64,000 nucleotides of DNA, from the NCBI RefSeq assembly GCF_027596085.1, contig NC_072456.1:15762744-15826743 (forward strand), read 5' to 3'. Shown here piece by piece: positions 40,160 to 52,116 of this stretch (position 1 is its first letter; every line of letters starts with the position of its first letter). The translations under genes were made by a program, and so were the position numbers. The notes beneath the pieces are model-generated. The model ran no database searches, was not told where the DNA came from, and saw only the letters and a program-made list of their open reading frames with translations. This DNA is from Anoplopoma fimbria (Eukaryota; Chordata; Actinopteri; Perciformes; Anoplopomatidae).

Positions 40160-40255
40160 TCCCTGAGGAAGACATAGCTGTCAAAGCTTTGCTCTAAATA
40201 AAAATCATGTAGTCTTTGAATCCAGGTTACAAGTGTACAGTTGAATTTATTTTCG
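40160..40255 (+). repeat. small element with CTGANGA/GAAAC-like core, copy 3
   Basis: CCCTGAGGAAGACATAGCTG is followed by TCAAAGCTTTG, CTAAATAAAAATCATG, then AAGTGTACAG and TTTATTTTCG. This is the same block order as at 7120-7208 and 11412-11500 but the most eroded core. Here the CTGA of the first box is intact, while GAAAC has become CAAAG. Confidence 0.4.
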
Positions 40256-43200
40256 TGAAATGTTTTCAAAATATGCTGTGCTAGCTATCGTGTTGGTGAG
40301 TGTGTGTCTTGTATCTAAATGTATGCTAAAGACTGTGAGTCAGAGCCTGACCTGACATCATACAGGAGAAAGGGTTAAAGCAATTAGTTATTTATGCATA
40401 TATATATTTAAAGAGAAAGACATTATAAATGTTCACAAAAAATATAAAAAATATAAGCTGGTACAAATAGCTTGTGCATTGTGCCAATCAAAGCTGCAAA
40501 ATGTTACTTTAGGCAAGCTTAGCAGATTCAATGTTAAGGCAGATTATATGCAGTATAATCGTATTTTCTGCAGAGGTGGCGTCACCAATTTGTGTACGTG
40601 GTCAGTGATGAGCAAACTTTAGTGACGACAGTGAATTAGATGTAAAAAAAAACAACTTTCTAGACATTTGCAGATATTTGAATATACATTAGCTAAACAC
40701 TACTGCTACAGTAGTTCACCAAGAACCACTGCAAAATATCTAAACTATAGACAGTGTTTAAAACCATTTCCATGTTGACAACAGCCCCCCTGTTATCCAT
40801 GAGAGCTCTTTTCTTCTGCAATTACAAATTTAGTTGGCATGTGTAGTTTTATTGTATTTAGTTTGACCTGACCCTTTAACCATGTTCCTTATGATTAAAC
40901 AATGGACTTAACCAGATTGTAACCAAGTAATGGAATTTACAGTAGAACCCTCTAGATTACTTAAATTACTGAGTTAAGAAGATCATTTTCATTGTATATA
41001 GATAGAGCAACTGTTACAGTAGACAGTAATTCACATTATCTTCGTCATATGAGACGATTCATCGCCTCCAATTCCAGTCGAACATGAGTCACTCCATACT
41101 TCTCTTATGACGGTCAAATGTTCTTCACCCAGATTACAGTTCTTCCCCGCAACTGAAAACCTTGTCAGGTTTACAGACAGGCAGGAGAGAACATAACTCA
41201 CAAAGGGCACTGGGGGGCCAGCCTTGGCTTGGAGGTTGGATGGCCCCAGAGCTGCTGAGCTTCTCTTTACACTCCTTATGAATGATGCATGGCTGGCTGG
41301 AGTTTGGTACAGTGTGGGGAAAGAGAGGGAATGAGAGACAGCAGCCATAGAAGCAAATGAGCATTGATCAAGGGCGCTACAATTACACTGACCTCAGCTA
41401 GTTCCTTCCAGTGGGTGCCCCTAGGAGCAGAGGGAATGGCCTTGATGTGTGTGTGGATGTGTGTGGGGGGGTTTGAGTGTGTTGAGTATGTTAAGCAGGG
41501 GGAATCTTGTAACTGTAACTTTTGAATTCATCTTTTCCCTGCTTGAAATGTAATTTTTTATTGATTTTGATGTGCGGAAGAAGATACTTTAATAGACCTG
41601 AAAAAATCCAAAGTACAGACAGAGGCAAAAAGGAATGAGTCATTTCAGGCCTGACAAAGAAACTTAGCTATATGCATGTATTTTGTCCAACAGCCACCAC
41701 TTGGTATGATAATGCCTTCAATGGGACTGTGAGTAGGTGACAGGGATAGAGTAGGTTAAGTTAGGGGGACGTGGGGGGAGGGTTGGGGTGTAGGTGTGAG
41801 ATAAAAGGGAAAGATGGGAGGAATGCAAGAGCGAAGAGGAAAGGTGATACGGTGGGCTGGGGAGTCGACAGATTGATGGATGGCTTTGCTGCAGATGGAT
41901 ACTGAGCAGAAACAGAGCTGCAAAAACACACTTCAGCGCAGACACACACATGCAGACACACCTAAATGCACTCATACACACACACATTAGGGTTACCATT
42001 ATGAAAAGACACACACATTGGTGCGATACACATGAGAAATCGGTCACACGGCACATAAACAGTCAAACACTCTAATCCAAAGGTGGCATTCAGGTGCAGA
42101 CATTTAACCCATAACACTTCATCTCTCTTCTTCTCTAACACACACATTATTAATGTGCGTCATGCAGCACTGGGTGTTGCGCTGACTAATAATTGTAAAC
42201 AAGTATCACCATGGGGCCTATCACGCAGCCCAGTAATGGTTATTACCATCATCACTCTTCCTATGATTATCTAGGCCCCGTCGTTAGCTAGAACATCGTT
42301 CCTAGCCAAATGCACCACTTACATCGCAGAAATATAGGAGACCCCGTCCCATTTCGCTCATTTACATCCCGAGCACATCTGTTCGCAAGGTGTCACCGCA
42401 GCTGCATTAAAGGTTTCAAGCTGATCTTGTGTCAAAGATAACAAAAAAGAAAAATAATGCTTGGTTTGATGAATCTGTAACAAGCAGTGACTTACTCGTC
42501 AAGGCTGTAATGCTCCCATCTGTTGATGTGTTGTAGCGCACCGTGGTGGCAAACTGTGCACGCTGAGTGTACAATAACCACATGGGGAGCGAGGGCTTGT
42601 GGGTTGTAAATGACAGAGAAGTATGTATACTAACAAAACTAAAGGCAACTGTGAAACCCTACATGCAGCCTGGTGTATTAAGCTTGAACAAGCCCCGAAA
42701 TGTATTTACAATGAGGAGATATAGTCTGTGTTTGGTTGGTTCACATTTGGGATTAGAGCTCCTTTTAAGTGTTACGTGTCTTTATCCGCCCAATATAAAA
42801 ACAATTTTTTTTAGGTCTTCAAAGTATATGTTGCCAGCTGTAGGTCAGAGAGAGGATGAAAACAGGATTTATATTTTTTGTTCTCAACTTTTTTTGTTCT
42901 CTTAATATGCCATTCTGGAAATCAGAGACATTCTATCAGAGCTACTTTTTAGTTTATTTTGTCCTTGGACTTGGAGGCTGCACTTTATTCCCTTTATAAC
43001 TCAGTGCAGTAATGCTCCTCCACAACCTGGTCTAATCAATACTTATGCTGTTCGATGAAGTGCTTAGCAGAATGTGTTTGAGTGCACAAGTATATTGGTG
43101 AGTGATCAGGTTTCTTACCATTTGCATTTTGCTGTCAGACATGTTCATAATTTCTAAATTCATCCTTAATTACACAGTTATAAAGCCACAACGAAAGGGT

Positions 43201-43680
43201 TGTGATGTGCAAGATGTGCTACAATTATATTAGATGTTTGTTTGTTTCTAAATGTAATCAATCTGATTGATGACTACCATTACACTGTTTGACTGACTGT
43301 TGATCAGATAAGGTGTCCAGTTTGATTAAGCGTCCATATTTGTTGGTTAACCACTGTGATGTTGTATTCAAGCCACAGTTTTATTGGTATACGAGTGGAG
43401 TTATTGACACACTGGATATAGCTCATTAAGGGGGACAAATGATTTATATGAAATTATTCAAGGTGACTCCCAATATACCTCTGCCAAGGGGATCCTTGTA
43501 TATCTTAACAATTACAAAGCTTAACCAATAATGTATTTAATTGTGCATGCTTGAGTTATATTGTATGGGATATGTGTATTGCACCCAGTCCTGAGTTACC
43601 TCACTGTTTATGTTTGTGTTTTGTAAAGGCAGATGTTCTCAACAAGTTCTCTCTCTGGACGGATAAATACTTTAAGAGTT
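40256..43680. other. unique noncoding sequence
   Basis: No gene recognised. The part at 42100-42420 has about a dozen CpGs and no recognised repeats and may be a regulatory element. CA-rich words at 41935-42020 generate the minus-strand frames at 41718-42147. Confidence 0.5.
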
Positions 43681-43686
43681 GTGTTT

Positions 43687-43710
43687 TCAATAAAATAAAA
43701 TAAAATAAAA
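43687..43710. repeat. AATAA microsatellite
   Basis: About five AATAA units, giving CAATAAAATAAAATAAAATA. Confidence 0.85.
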
Positions 43711-44774
43711 CAGTTAAAAGCAGAGCACACACAGTGGGCTTAAACGGGAAGTGAAAAGCCTCATGGGGGCACTTTGATATTGGCTCCTCAATGAAAAATA
43801 GAGACAACGCTGCCGGCAGTTCGTACTTTTAAGTCAGGTTTAATGGAGCCACAAGTAGTCAGACACTTTTTCCCATAAACAGTCAATACGAAGCCTAAAG
43901 CTGTCTTCATATTTTGTCCAACGGCAGTCGTAACCCCGATTGACCCCCTTTCAAGCTTGCTGAAACACAGCCTTTTTTGTTGCAGCTTGGGACCACAATT
44001 TACTGCTTTAATCAGGAAATGAATGGCCTTTAGTCACAGAGGCCCAGATAATAAACTCATTCACTGTAAATTAATTAACAAACACAACAGTACACAGTTA
44101 GAAGGAATTATGGAAAATTGCGGCATGCATACATAATAGCACGTATATAGTATGCTAAATCTGCGTATAACAGAGTGATATTTAATGTTATCCCATTAGA
44201 CAAACATATCTTCAAAACAAAGCCAGGCCTTTATGTAATCCATAAGCGTTTGTTTTCTTATAATTTGGTCAGCTACAGAGATGTTATTGTATGTGGGAGG
44301 ATTCTTGCTTATGGACACAGCAAAGCCAATGCCTGGAAACTTTGGGCTTTAATGTGGTTCTTCTGGTTCTGCTACCTCCAAAGAAGTAAGTGGCAAGCAA
44401 CAGTATAAAAGGTTAAGATCATGGAAACACGGCAGCGGCTGTAAGCTGGACTTGATCCCACAACAATACAAACTGAAGCTAATAACTCCTACTCACTGAA
44501 CAACTCTGCCTTTCTCTGTCACAGAATTATTACCATTTAAACGCAAGTCATCTATATTTCCCTGGACACTGATGCCTTGTTCTCTCTCTTCCCTGAGGAA
44601 TAGTAGAAAGAGAACCGCAAGCAGTTGATTGTGCTCCAGAAATGCCCTCCCGTCCGGTGAACATAATGAACGCAAGGGCAAATTTAATATTTAATAATCA
44701 CTGCTTTTAATGCTGTTGCAAAATGGGCTACACAGTGTTTGTTGATGACATTCTTATACACCAAAATGCTGAAC

Positions 44775-44860
44775 TTGAGACTTCAAAAGGGCAGTCCACA
44801 AACCAATTAGTGACGTCACGGTGACTGCCCTCAACTTCTTATATGCATCTTTGGTGCAGA
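44775..44860. repeat. old teleost interspersed repeat, copy 2 fragment
   Basis: ACAAACCAATTAGTGACGTC followed by ACGGTGACTGCCCTCAACTTC and TTATATGCA parallels ATAAACCAATGGATGATGTC, ATGGTGACTATGTCCACTTA and TTTTATACA at 1786-1850. Only this end of the family is recognisable. Confidence 0.45.
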
Positions 44861-45538
44861 CCTTGCACCACTCACCAACCAAGCTACCTTTACTTTGCCT
44901 AGATACACAGTTTAGTGGTATGAAAGCTTGAAAAACCTGATGAAATTCCCATTTGCACTTTTTCCCTTTGTGCTACTACTGTATGTACACAGGCAGTACG
45001 GCTTTCCTTGCTCTTTGCTTTAATCATCTCTACAGTCATGGCAGGTTCACTTTTTAATGGATTAAAATGGCAAGTGAACCAGAAGCTACACTTCCTCAAG
45101 ATGATGAATAACAATTATTTCTACTTGACATAAATACACAAGATAAAATTAATTGCTAAATGAACAAGCCTCCAAGAGGCAGGGAAACACCAAAAACCCA
45201 TTACTGGACTACAGTGGCAACATGAAACACATGGTTGGTTTGTTTCTGCTTAGTGTACCAAGAGATGTATACTCATGGCGGATGCTTGTAATGTACATGC
45301 ACACATAATTACTGAACAAAAATGCTCTACAATGCGCAAAAGGATACTTACAGTTTGAATTTGTTATTGTACTGTTGGGCTGTTTTTTCTGGATTTACCT
45401 TTAACCAAAGATCCACACTGTGTAACCACTAATTCTTAGCAGCAACAATGATTCTGCTGCAACAACATTTCCTGCCTAACTCACATGGACATTAGATTTT
45501 ATTCAACAGTAAAAACTTCAATCCATGAGGAAGATGTT

Positions 45539-45558
45539 GGGGGGGGGGGGGGGGGGGG
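45539..45558 (+). repeat. poly-G run of 20
   Basis: Twenty consecutive G bases directly adjoin the truncated SINE copy. Such long G runs are rare in vertebrate DNA and can form G-quadruplexes. The length may also be affected by sequencing error. Confidence 0.9.
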
Positions 45559-45739
45559 TTGCTCTGGTATGAGGGTATCAGGCGATCACAGCTCACATGG
45601 GGGTAGGCAGGGTACGCCCTGGATAGGTCGCCAGACTATCGCAGGGAGGACATATAGAGACAGACAACCATTCACGCTCACATCCTGGGCCCCTCTTGCT
45701 GTGAAGCGCCAGTAGGAGACACTACACAACCTTGCAGCC
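45559..45739 (-). mobile_element. internally deleted antisense SINE copy
   Basis: The minus-strand reading gives GGCTGCAAGGTTGTGTAGTG, then CTTCACAGCAAGAGGGGCCC, then jumps to GTGAGCGTGAATGGTTGTCT and a CGACCTATCCAGGGCGTACC block. Compared with the intact copy at 36253-36620, the part between the start of the B-box region and the GAATGGTTGTCT block is missing, and the GGAT tail is replaced by the G run. The A box is degraded. No target-site duplication was seen. Confidence 0.75.
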
Positions 45740-45913
45740 CAGCAACAGTTTTTATCAGAACTATTTTTTTTATTGAACAAAGAAGGTTTTCAATGGAAAA
45801 GATGTTTGTGCTCTTCTTTGGCTCTGGCTTTGGCAAGAGTTTGATTGACAGGTAGTTCATCAAATCATCTGCCAAGTGCCTTCACTTTTACAAACAGTTT
45901 CCAATGACGGCTT

Positions 45914-46011
45914 CTCAGATGGTTCTGTGTAAAAAAACATCTGGCTCTTGTTTTCTATATTCTTTCCAAAAAAGCAATATACACTTGAAACCATGAAAAG
46001 AACCATCTGAG
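45914..46011. mobile_element. small foldback (hairpin) element
   Basis: Perfect 13-base inverted arms, CTCAGATGGTTCT at 45914-45926 and AGAACCATCTGAG at 45999-46011, enclose 72 bases. The inner sequence contains further GGCTCTT/TTCTTT words. GGTTCT/AGAACC hairpins of this size recur in fish genomes as short foldback repeats. I could not name the family. Confidence 0.55.
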
Positions 46012-46480
46012 GGATAAACCAACACTCTCTCTGGATGCTAAGTAAGAATCCAAGTCATTTTAGGAAGGTCAATTTAAAGTACAAGTTTACCTCCTGCCAG
46101 CTCAGGTTGTACAACCCAGACAGACAGAACCAGACATCTCCCACTAAAGTCTCAATAACTATTAAGTTTGAGACAGAAATGAGAGACAATACACAAGATA
46201 TGAAATTGATAATGGTCCTGCTCTGGCTTTTGTGTCTCCTTCCAGCCCATTTTGACCTACCTGCTGTTAGTAGAATATAAGATAACCTAGAACCTCAATA
46301 GGCAAAAGAGTGCCTTTTTGTTGACCTCTACAAACCACCGCTCACTGGATCTTTTCAATAAATGATAGTCATCGTTTGGGCAGTAGAATCTATAGGCAAG
46401 CAGCATTCTGACAGTCATGGCTTCAGTCACTGATCGAATTGTGGGTACAAAACAGAACATTAATAAAAAAAATAAAAAAA

Positions 46481-46498
46481 CGACTGTAATGTAATGTA
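46481..46498 (+). repeat. possible isolated L2 tail remnant
   Basis: GACTGTAATGTAATGTAA is identical to the end of the L2-type tails at 6114-6135 and 60009-60028, but no upstream stem-loop is present. It could be a leftover tail or chance. Confidence 0.25.
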
Positions 46499-47084
46499 AC
46501 ATTGTAAATAACAAAATAAACTTGTATTTCGATCACAGAGGTTGTTCTGGCCTTTGTGAAAGTATTTTGCTCTCTTTGAAATTCCCTCGTAGTGAAGACC
46601 AGAAGTGGTCGATATATGCCTGGGAGTAGATTTCCATTCCATTTGCTACCGTACTTTATCTGTGATCAAACATATATAAGTGAGTCCTTTTAGAAATGTT
46701 AGCTTATCAAAACAATTTGAAAGGCAGTACCTGGACAAAACGTATCTGCAGACTTTTACAAAACTGTTGGATTTAGCTGACTTTCACACCAGCTGTGACC
46801 ATTCGGAAAGGAGAAACACATGAAGCCTTTAGTCATAGCTGCATACAGGCAGTAAAGGAGCACTGGCTGCTAATAAGGAATTGCGAAAGCTTATTTTTGT
46901 GGATGTACATTCCACTTTGTGCTATTGCTTTGTGAACATATATGCGTGCTCACATTTCTTTATCTGTTTGTTTGATTGATTATACAGTGGCCTCTAAGCA
47001 CATCTATACTTTCCTTTCTAGCAATCTCTTTTTTCTTCACACACATGCACATATGTACACAAGCCATATAGGGGTTAAAGGGGC

Positions 47085-47285
47085 CCAGCTAACAGCATAT
47101 TAGCCACCTGTGGATCAACCAAGTGCTGTGTAAATACCCAGGGGACAGAGGGGATGAGCCGTGGCGCCCTGTTAGCCCTAATCTAGGAAGACACATAATC
47201 TCCACAATCCCCTGCAGAGCCTTCTCCATCACACCCAGATGGATGGAATCGTTACTAAAGAAACGACCTGACTGTATCACTGTAG
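47085..47285. other. candidate conserved noncoding element
   Basis: A repeat-free, balanced segment starting near GGGCCCAGCTAACAGCATAT. It includes AGCCACCTGTGGATCAAC, GTGGCGCCCTGTTAGCCCTAA and CCACAATCCCCTGCAGAGCC and is bounded by AT-rich DNA. A 63-codon minus frame (47089-47280) has no domain. Proposed from composition only. Confidence 0.25.
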
Positions 47286-50200
47286 AGAGTCCCAGAAAAT
47301 AGTCTGAGTCACAAAGGCCAGATCTGAAGATTAATTAAGAACTAGTGTGTATTCTTTGGAATACAGGAGGTGTGATACAACAGTTGCTCAAGGTCTCCAC
47401 ATGTAGCTGTAAAGAAAGATCTTTTCTTGTTTCATGAAAAGATGAAATACTTTTTCGCTGTTTAACCAACTCAAGCATCATCACATTTTTATTTTAATGT
47501 CTTAATCATATTGTTGGGACTGAAATCAAGCACTTCAGAAATCTTTGCAAAATACCATTGTCACTAGATGCACTGAGGTGAAATAAGATGTTCTATTGTA
47601 ATCCTAAAATATTCTACTCCTTCCATTATAAGTGCTTTGTATTCATTTTGATATGATCACACGATATTAATGTAGGTGTAATTCTATGAGAAGAAAGAGG
47701 GACATTGCATACCTACTTGTTTTATAGTATTCATTTGTAACTCTCAAGTGTTCGCAACAATGTCATCCTCAAATGAATGACTCGATATCTTATTTTCACC
47801 GAAAAACATATTATTAGTTTGAAATGGAAAATAGCTTCTGGAGACTTGTCAATCTGAACTTGTGCATCAGACCATACATACTTAAAGGATCTTCAATATA
47901 CAGTCAACAGACATGTTGTGATATCAAATCCTGCTTTTAATCATATTTTGTATGTCAAACTAATATATTTTTGAAGGCACAAGAAACAAGGAACTTTCAT
48001 GATCTCATTGGACCCAGACAAGCAGCTTTCTCAAGCACTAGACAGTATTTAGATTCACATTTGTATACCACATTATTATTAAGTTTGTATTCATTTATTT
48101 GGGAATTTTAACCATTCAAATGAATCAATGACAGCATTTTATATTGTAATGTAATTTAGGTATTTGTTTATTTTTATAACAGATCCTGTTTAAATCACAC
48201 AACGTACATGTTATTTTCTCAACAGAACTTTTCTGGTCAGGATATCATATTATTAAGTGCCAAAGGGTTGTATAAATTACATGCTGTGTATAATGAACAT
48301 GAATAGTATTCAATTTAGAGCAAACTACTCACATTGGTAAATACTTTAATTGTAGAGACGTGAGCATCTATCCCCAAAGATAGAAATTACGTCCTTGGCT
48401 CATATCCATGTACTTAAGTAAGGGTCTGGGTTGGAAAACGAGTTGGAGGTGGTGCTAGAGAAAATTCATAATAAATTCCTCTGAATCTGATCCTTGTACA
48501 GTCACACTTCCAACACTTAGAATCAGATATGGTCCGCAAGGACGAGTGTTGAATTATTCAATTGGCTGCTACTGAAGGACATTTAAACACATTCATCTGG
48601 TTTAAGCATTTTGTTGAATTCACTGGCCAGAAAAAAGCAGTGGAGAACTCTGTTTTTTTTACTGGAACAAGTCCAGTAACTTACACCCAAATGTTACTAA
48701 TATCGTGCCTGCACTTCAAATATCACTTGAAAGGTGATTGGGAGAGGGGGAAAAAAACAAGAACCAATTTACATTTTGTAAGCACCGTTCTGGCAGTTGG
48801 AGTGCTAATGAACAGTTCTATGATCCATTAATTGGGATTTCGGTTGTACATGTCTGTCATCATACAGTGGCACTTGTGTTTGCAGGGTTCCATCAGAAGG
48901 GTTAATGGAGACAATGGTACTAATCAGTCCAAAGCAAACAGCTCTCCTGCAGTTTAAATTCACCAGCGTCAAAAAGGAAGGAGCATATTGGGGTGCCTAG
49001 TTTAAATGTACCAATGTGCATCAATGTCACTAAAATGGCCTCATCTGCAATGCTTAGCATGCACAAGGGGACTAAATCTGTACAATGGTCTGGTATACAG
49101 AACAAATGCTAATAACGTCCGACAGATAGGGGATTATGTATCGACAGGGCTTTAAGGAAGTTTTATGACCCAACTATGACTCCCAAAGTTATTAACTAAA
49201 GGTGCATAATGCACTTGTGATTATAGGTGTGATCTTTTTAAGGGATGATAGCCAGACCACCTTAAGGGAGAATTCTGCACTTAAGTCCCATAAGGAAAAA
49301 AAACATTTTAGATTATATTGATCTTTGTTACCAAAGCAAAGTAGCTCTTACCAAAGCTTTGTGTTTAGATATTCACACTAATGTTAAACCTCAGAGCATA
49401 TTATTTCCTGTCCTCACTATCATATGTACACCAATGCAGCACATTACTCCTATTTTACATAATCCACAAGTTCTTCGGCACTAGTAGTCCTCTTTCCCCA
49501 TCTTCTCTCCACATTGACATTTAGACCAAATAATGTCTATTCTCTGCCTGCTATGTAGGCCACTTTTTAACCAGTATTGTGGATTGAGATGTCAGGGAGG
49601 ATTACAATGTGGGCTGACATTGGCACATACAAAGCAAGAGATACAACACCTACGTAGGTGTCAAGTTGCTGAACATAAAGGGAGAGTGTGGAGACATGCT
49701 GGTCCAGCTTTGACCTTATGAGTTAACCACTATTCAGGAGCCAGATGACGAGAGGTGAAAAAGAAGGTGACTATTGGTGTGTAACAATAGAAAGCGTTGA
49801 GAGCTTTTTGCTCTGTGGCAATTCAGCTGGGTGGAAATCACATCTTGATCATAACAGTAGTGTTCTTCTGTATAGCTTCCATTCAAGTGCCATGGAGGGA
49901 AGTTCCATCTGTTGAGAAAGGGTTTGTCGGTACAGTAAGTTCACCCATTCTTCTACCATGGTTACAAGTGAGCCGCCTAGTGCTTCATTTCCATGACAAC
50001 ATTATCACATGTTCTCTGGCATTGAAGTTGAGCTACTCACCAAGATAACCATGGGAGATAATCAAAAAGATTTTAGGAGTTGACCTTTGCATTATCATAA
50101 ACTCCGTTCAGGTCCATTCAGATATGTTCATATGTTAGTGAAATAAACAATGGAATAATAAGTAATAAGTAAAAAAAAAAAGGAAAAAAGGAGGAAGTCA

Positions 50201-51253
50201 ATAAGATAATGCCAGCCAAGGAACAATGATGGAAACCATGAAAAGATGATGATTACAAAATGACACAAAAAGCCATCAAGCTTTACAAATTAGGATGACA
50301 ATGCCAGGTTATCACAATAATTGCAACAGTCATTGTTCACCGCATGCATTTCCACCTCATAGAGTGAACCATGCATTTATGTCAGGCCATAATATAAACA
50401 CTTGACAGGGGGTAAGCCTTAATGAGTCAACATGGAGAGCTGTTAACTGTGCAGTCCTGAATGATTTATAGTCATAATGAAGTCTGTGGCCAGTTAAGTT
50501 GAAATATTACTCAAGACGTATAGCAGTTCATCTCAGTTCATCATTTTGTTGGTTTGTCCTATTATGTCTTTTGTCTCATCTGTTCAACATATATTTCTTC
50601 TCTGCATGTTTCAATTTCCATAACTTGTATGTGCAGCAGATCATTACAGTAAACCTATAAACAAGTGAATATATAAAATAAAATAAAAAATTAGTATGTA
50701 ATAGATCAGTGTCAACCAATATAAAATGATCACAACGCAAAAGAGAAAATACACATTATAGACAAAGGGGACATGACAGACAATGGGTCCGAATCAAATT
50801 TCCCCAATTGGCAATTAAAACATCATAAACAGATTAGATTTTCTGCTTCACTATCCCTCCTCTCTGCTTGGTGGTAAATACCTGAATAAGGTCCCACTGT
50901 TAGTTATGTGTCATCTCCAACCAATGCGAAGTGATTTGCAAAATGGCACCGATCTACTCGGGAGACAAAGGAGACAAAGCAAATGTCAAACTGTGTTCCC
51001 CTCCGAACTGGGACTGAGACCGGGGGGCAGGGGTGGGGGCATGTTGGTGTCATGGGGAGGTTATGCTAAATTTCTCTGTGTATGTGTGTCTGCGCCCTGG
51101 CAAGGGCTTAAATGTGCAAGCAGATGTGCGTAAACACACGTTAGTAATGTATGCATGTGTGCATGTGCTTATGTGTGTTTGTATATGTAATTATCAGATT
51201 CATCAGACATTACCTTGTCACAACTATCTCCCCGTCACCCAACCATCCCTGCA

Positions 51254-51278
51254 AACACACACACACACACACACACAA
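51254..51278. repeat. CA microsatellite, short
   Basis: About 12 CA units. Confidence 0.95.
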
Positions 51279-52076
51279 GTCTCAAAAGGCTTGATACTTA
51301 ATGCATGGGGGAAGGAGGGTGTCTGGTGTTACTGTGGGGCCCTAAGCCGGTTAATGACGCCGGGCACCAGAAGCCCCACAGATGGCTAATCTAACCATTG
51401 TCTTCCCCATCCAGCCCCTTCGAGCAAACTCCCATCACATTTGCCCCCCATGCAGCATGCTACTGTTTACCCCTATTCTAACCAATTCTAATCCTGTTTA
51501 GCAACATTCTCAGAACTCTGAAAGGCCTTTCCCCCCCTGACCCTCTCCGCTCCCCTTTTCTCTCTACCCTTTCCTTTTGTTTTTTCAAATGATAAAACGG
51601 GATGGCTCGGTGAAGAAGGGCCACGGTTATCCTCACTTGTGTGAAAAGGAGAGATAGGGCCACTGGGGAAGGAGGCGGTAGACTGAAAGCATGAGGGAGG
51701 GTGGGAAGACCTTGGAATGTTCAGGGTTTCTTTCAAGGCAAGTTCATGCCCCAGCTAATTAACGATTATGCTTCATAGTTCTTGCATTCACTAATATGCG
51801 GGGATGATGGATATGGTGCTGACATCTCCAGCCCCCTGATGCTGCTCCCAGAGCCTCCCTCTCTCTTTTTTTTTTTTCGCGTAGCCTGTCAGTCTAACTT
51901 CGCTGTGTCAATCTGAGGCCCCAGTCTGGTTGACTGATAGTCCCAAAATTCCTTTTCCTCTATCCAGAGGGAAGTGTCTGTGTGTGAAGACAGCAGTGTT
52001 TGTGACATATAAAAAGCCCTCAGTTTTAAATCGCTCCTTAGTGTACATATGCATAACTAGAAAACTACACACAAAT

Positions 52077-52077
<1 letters not shown>

Positions 52078-52114
<37 letters not shown>
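52078..52114. repeat. CA microsatellite
   Basis: About 18 uninterrupted AC units. Confidence 0.95.
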
Positions 52115-52116
<2 letters not shown>

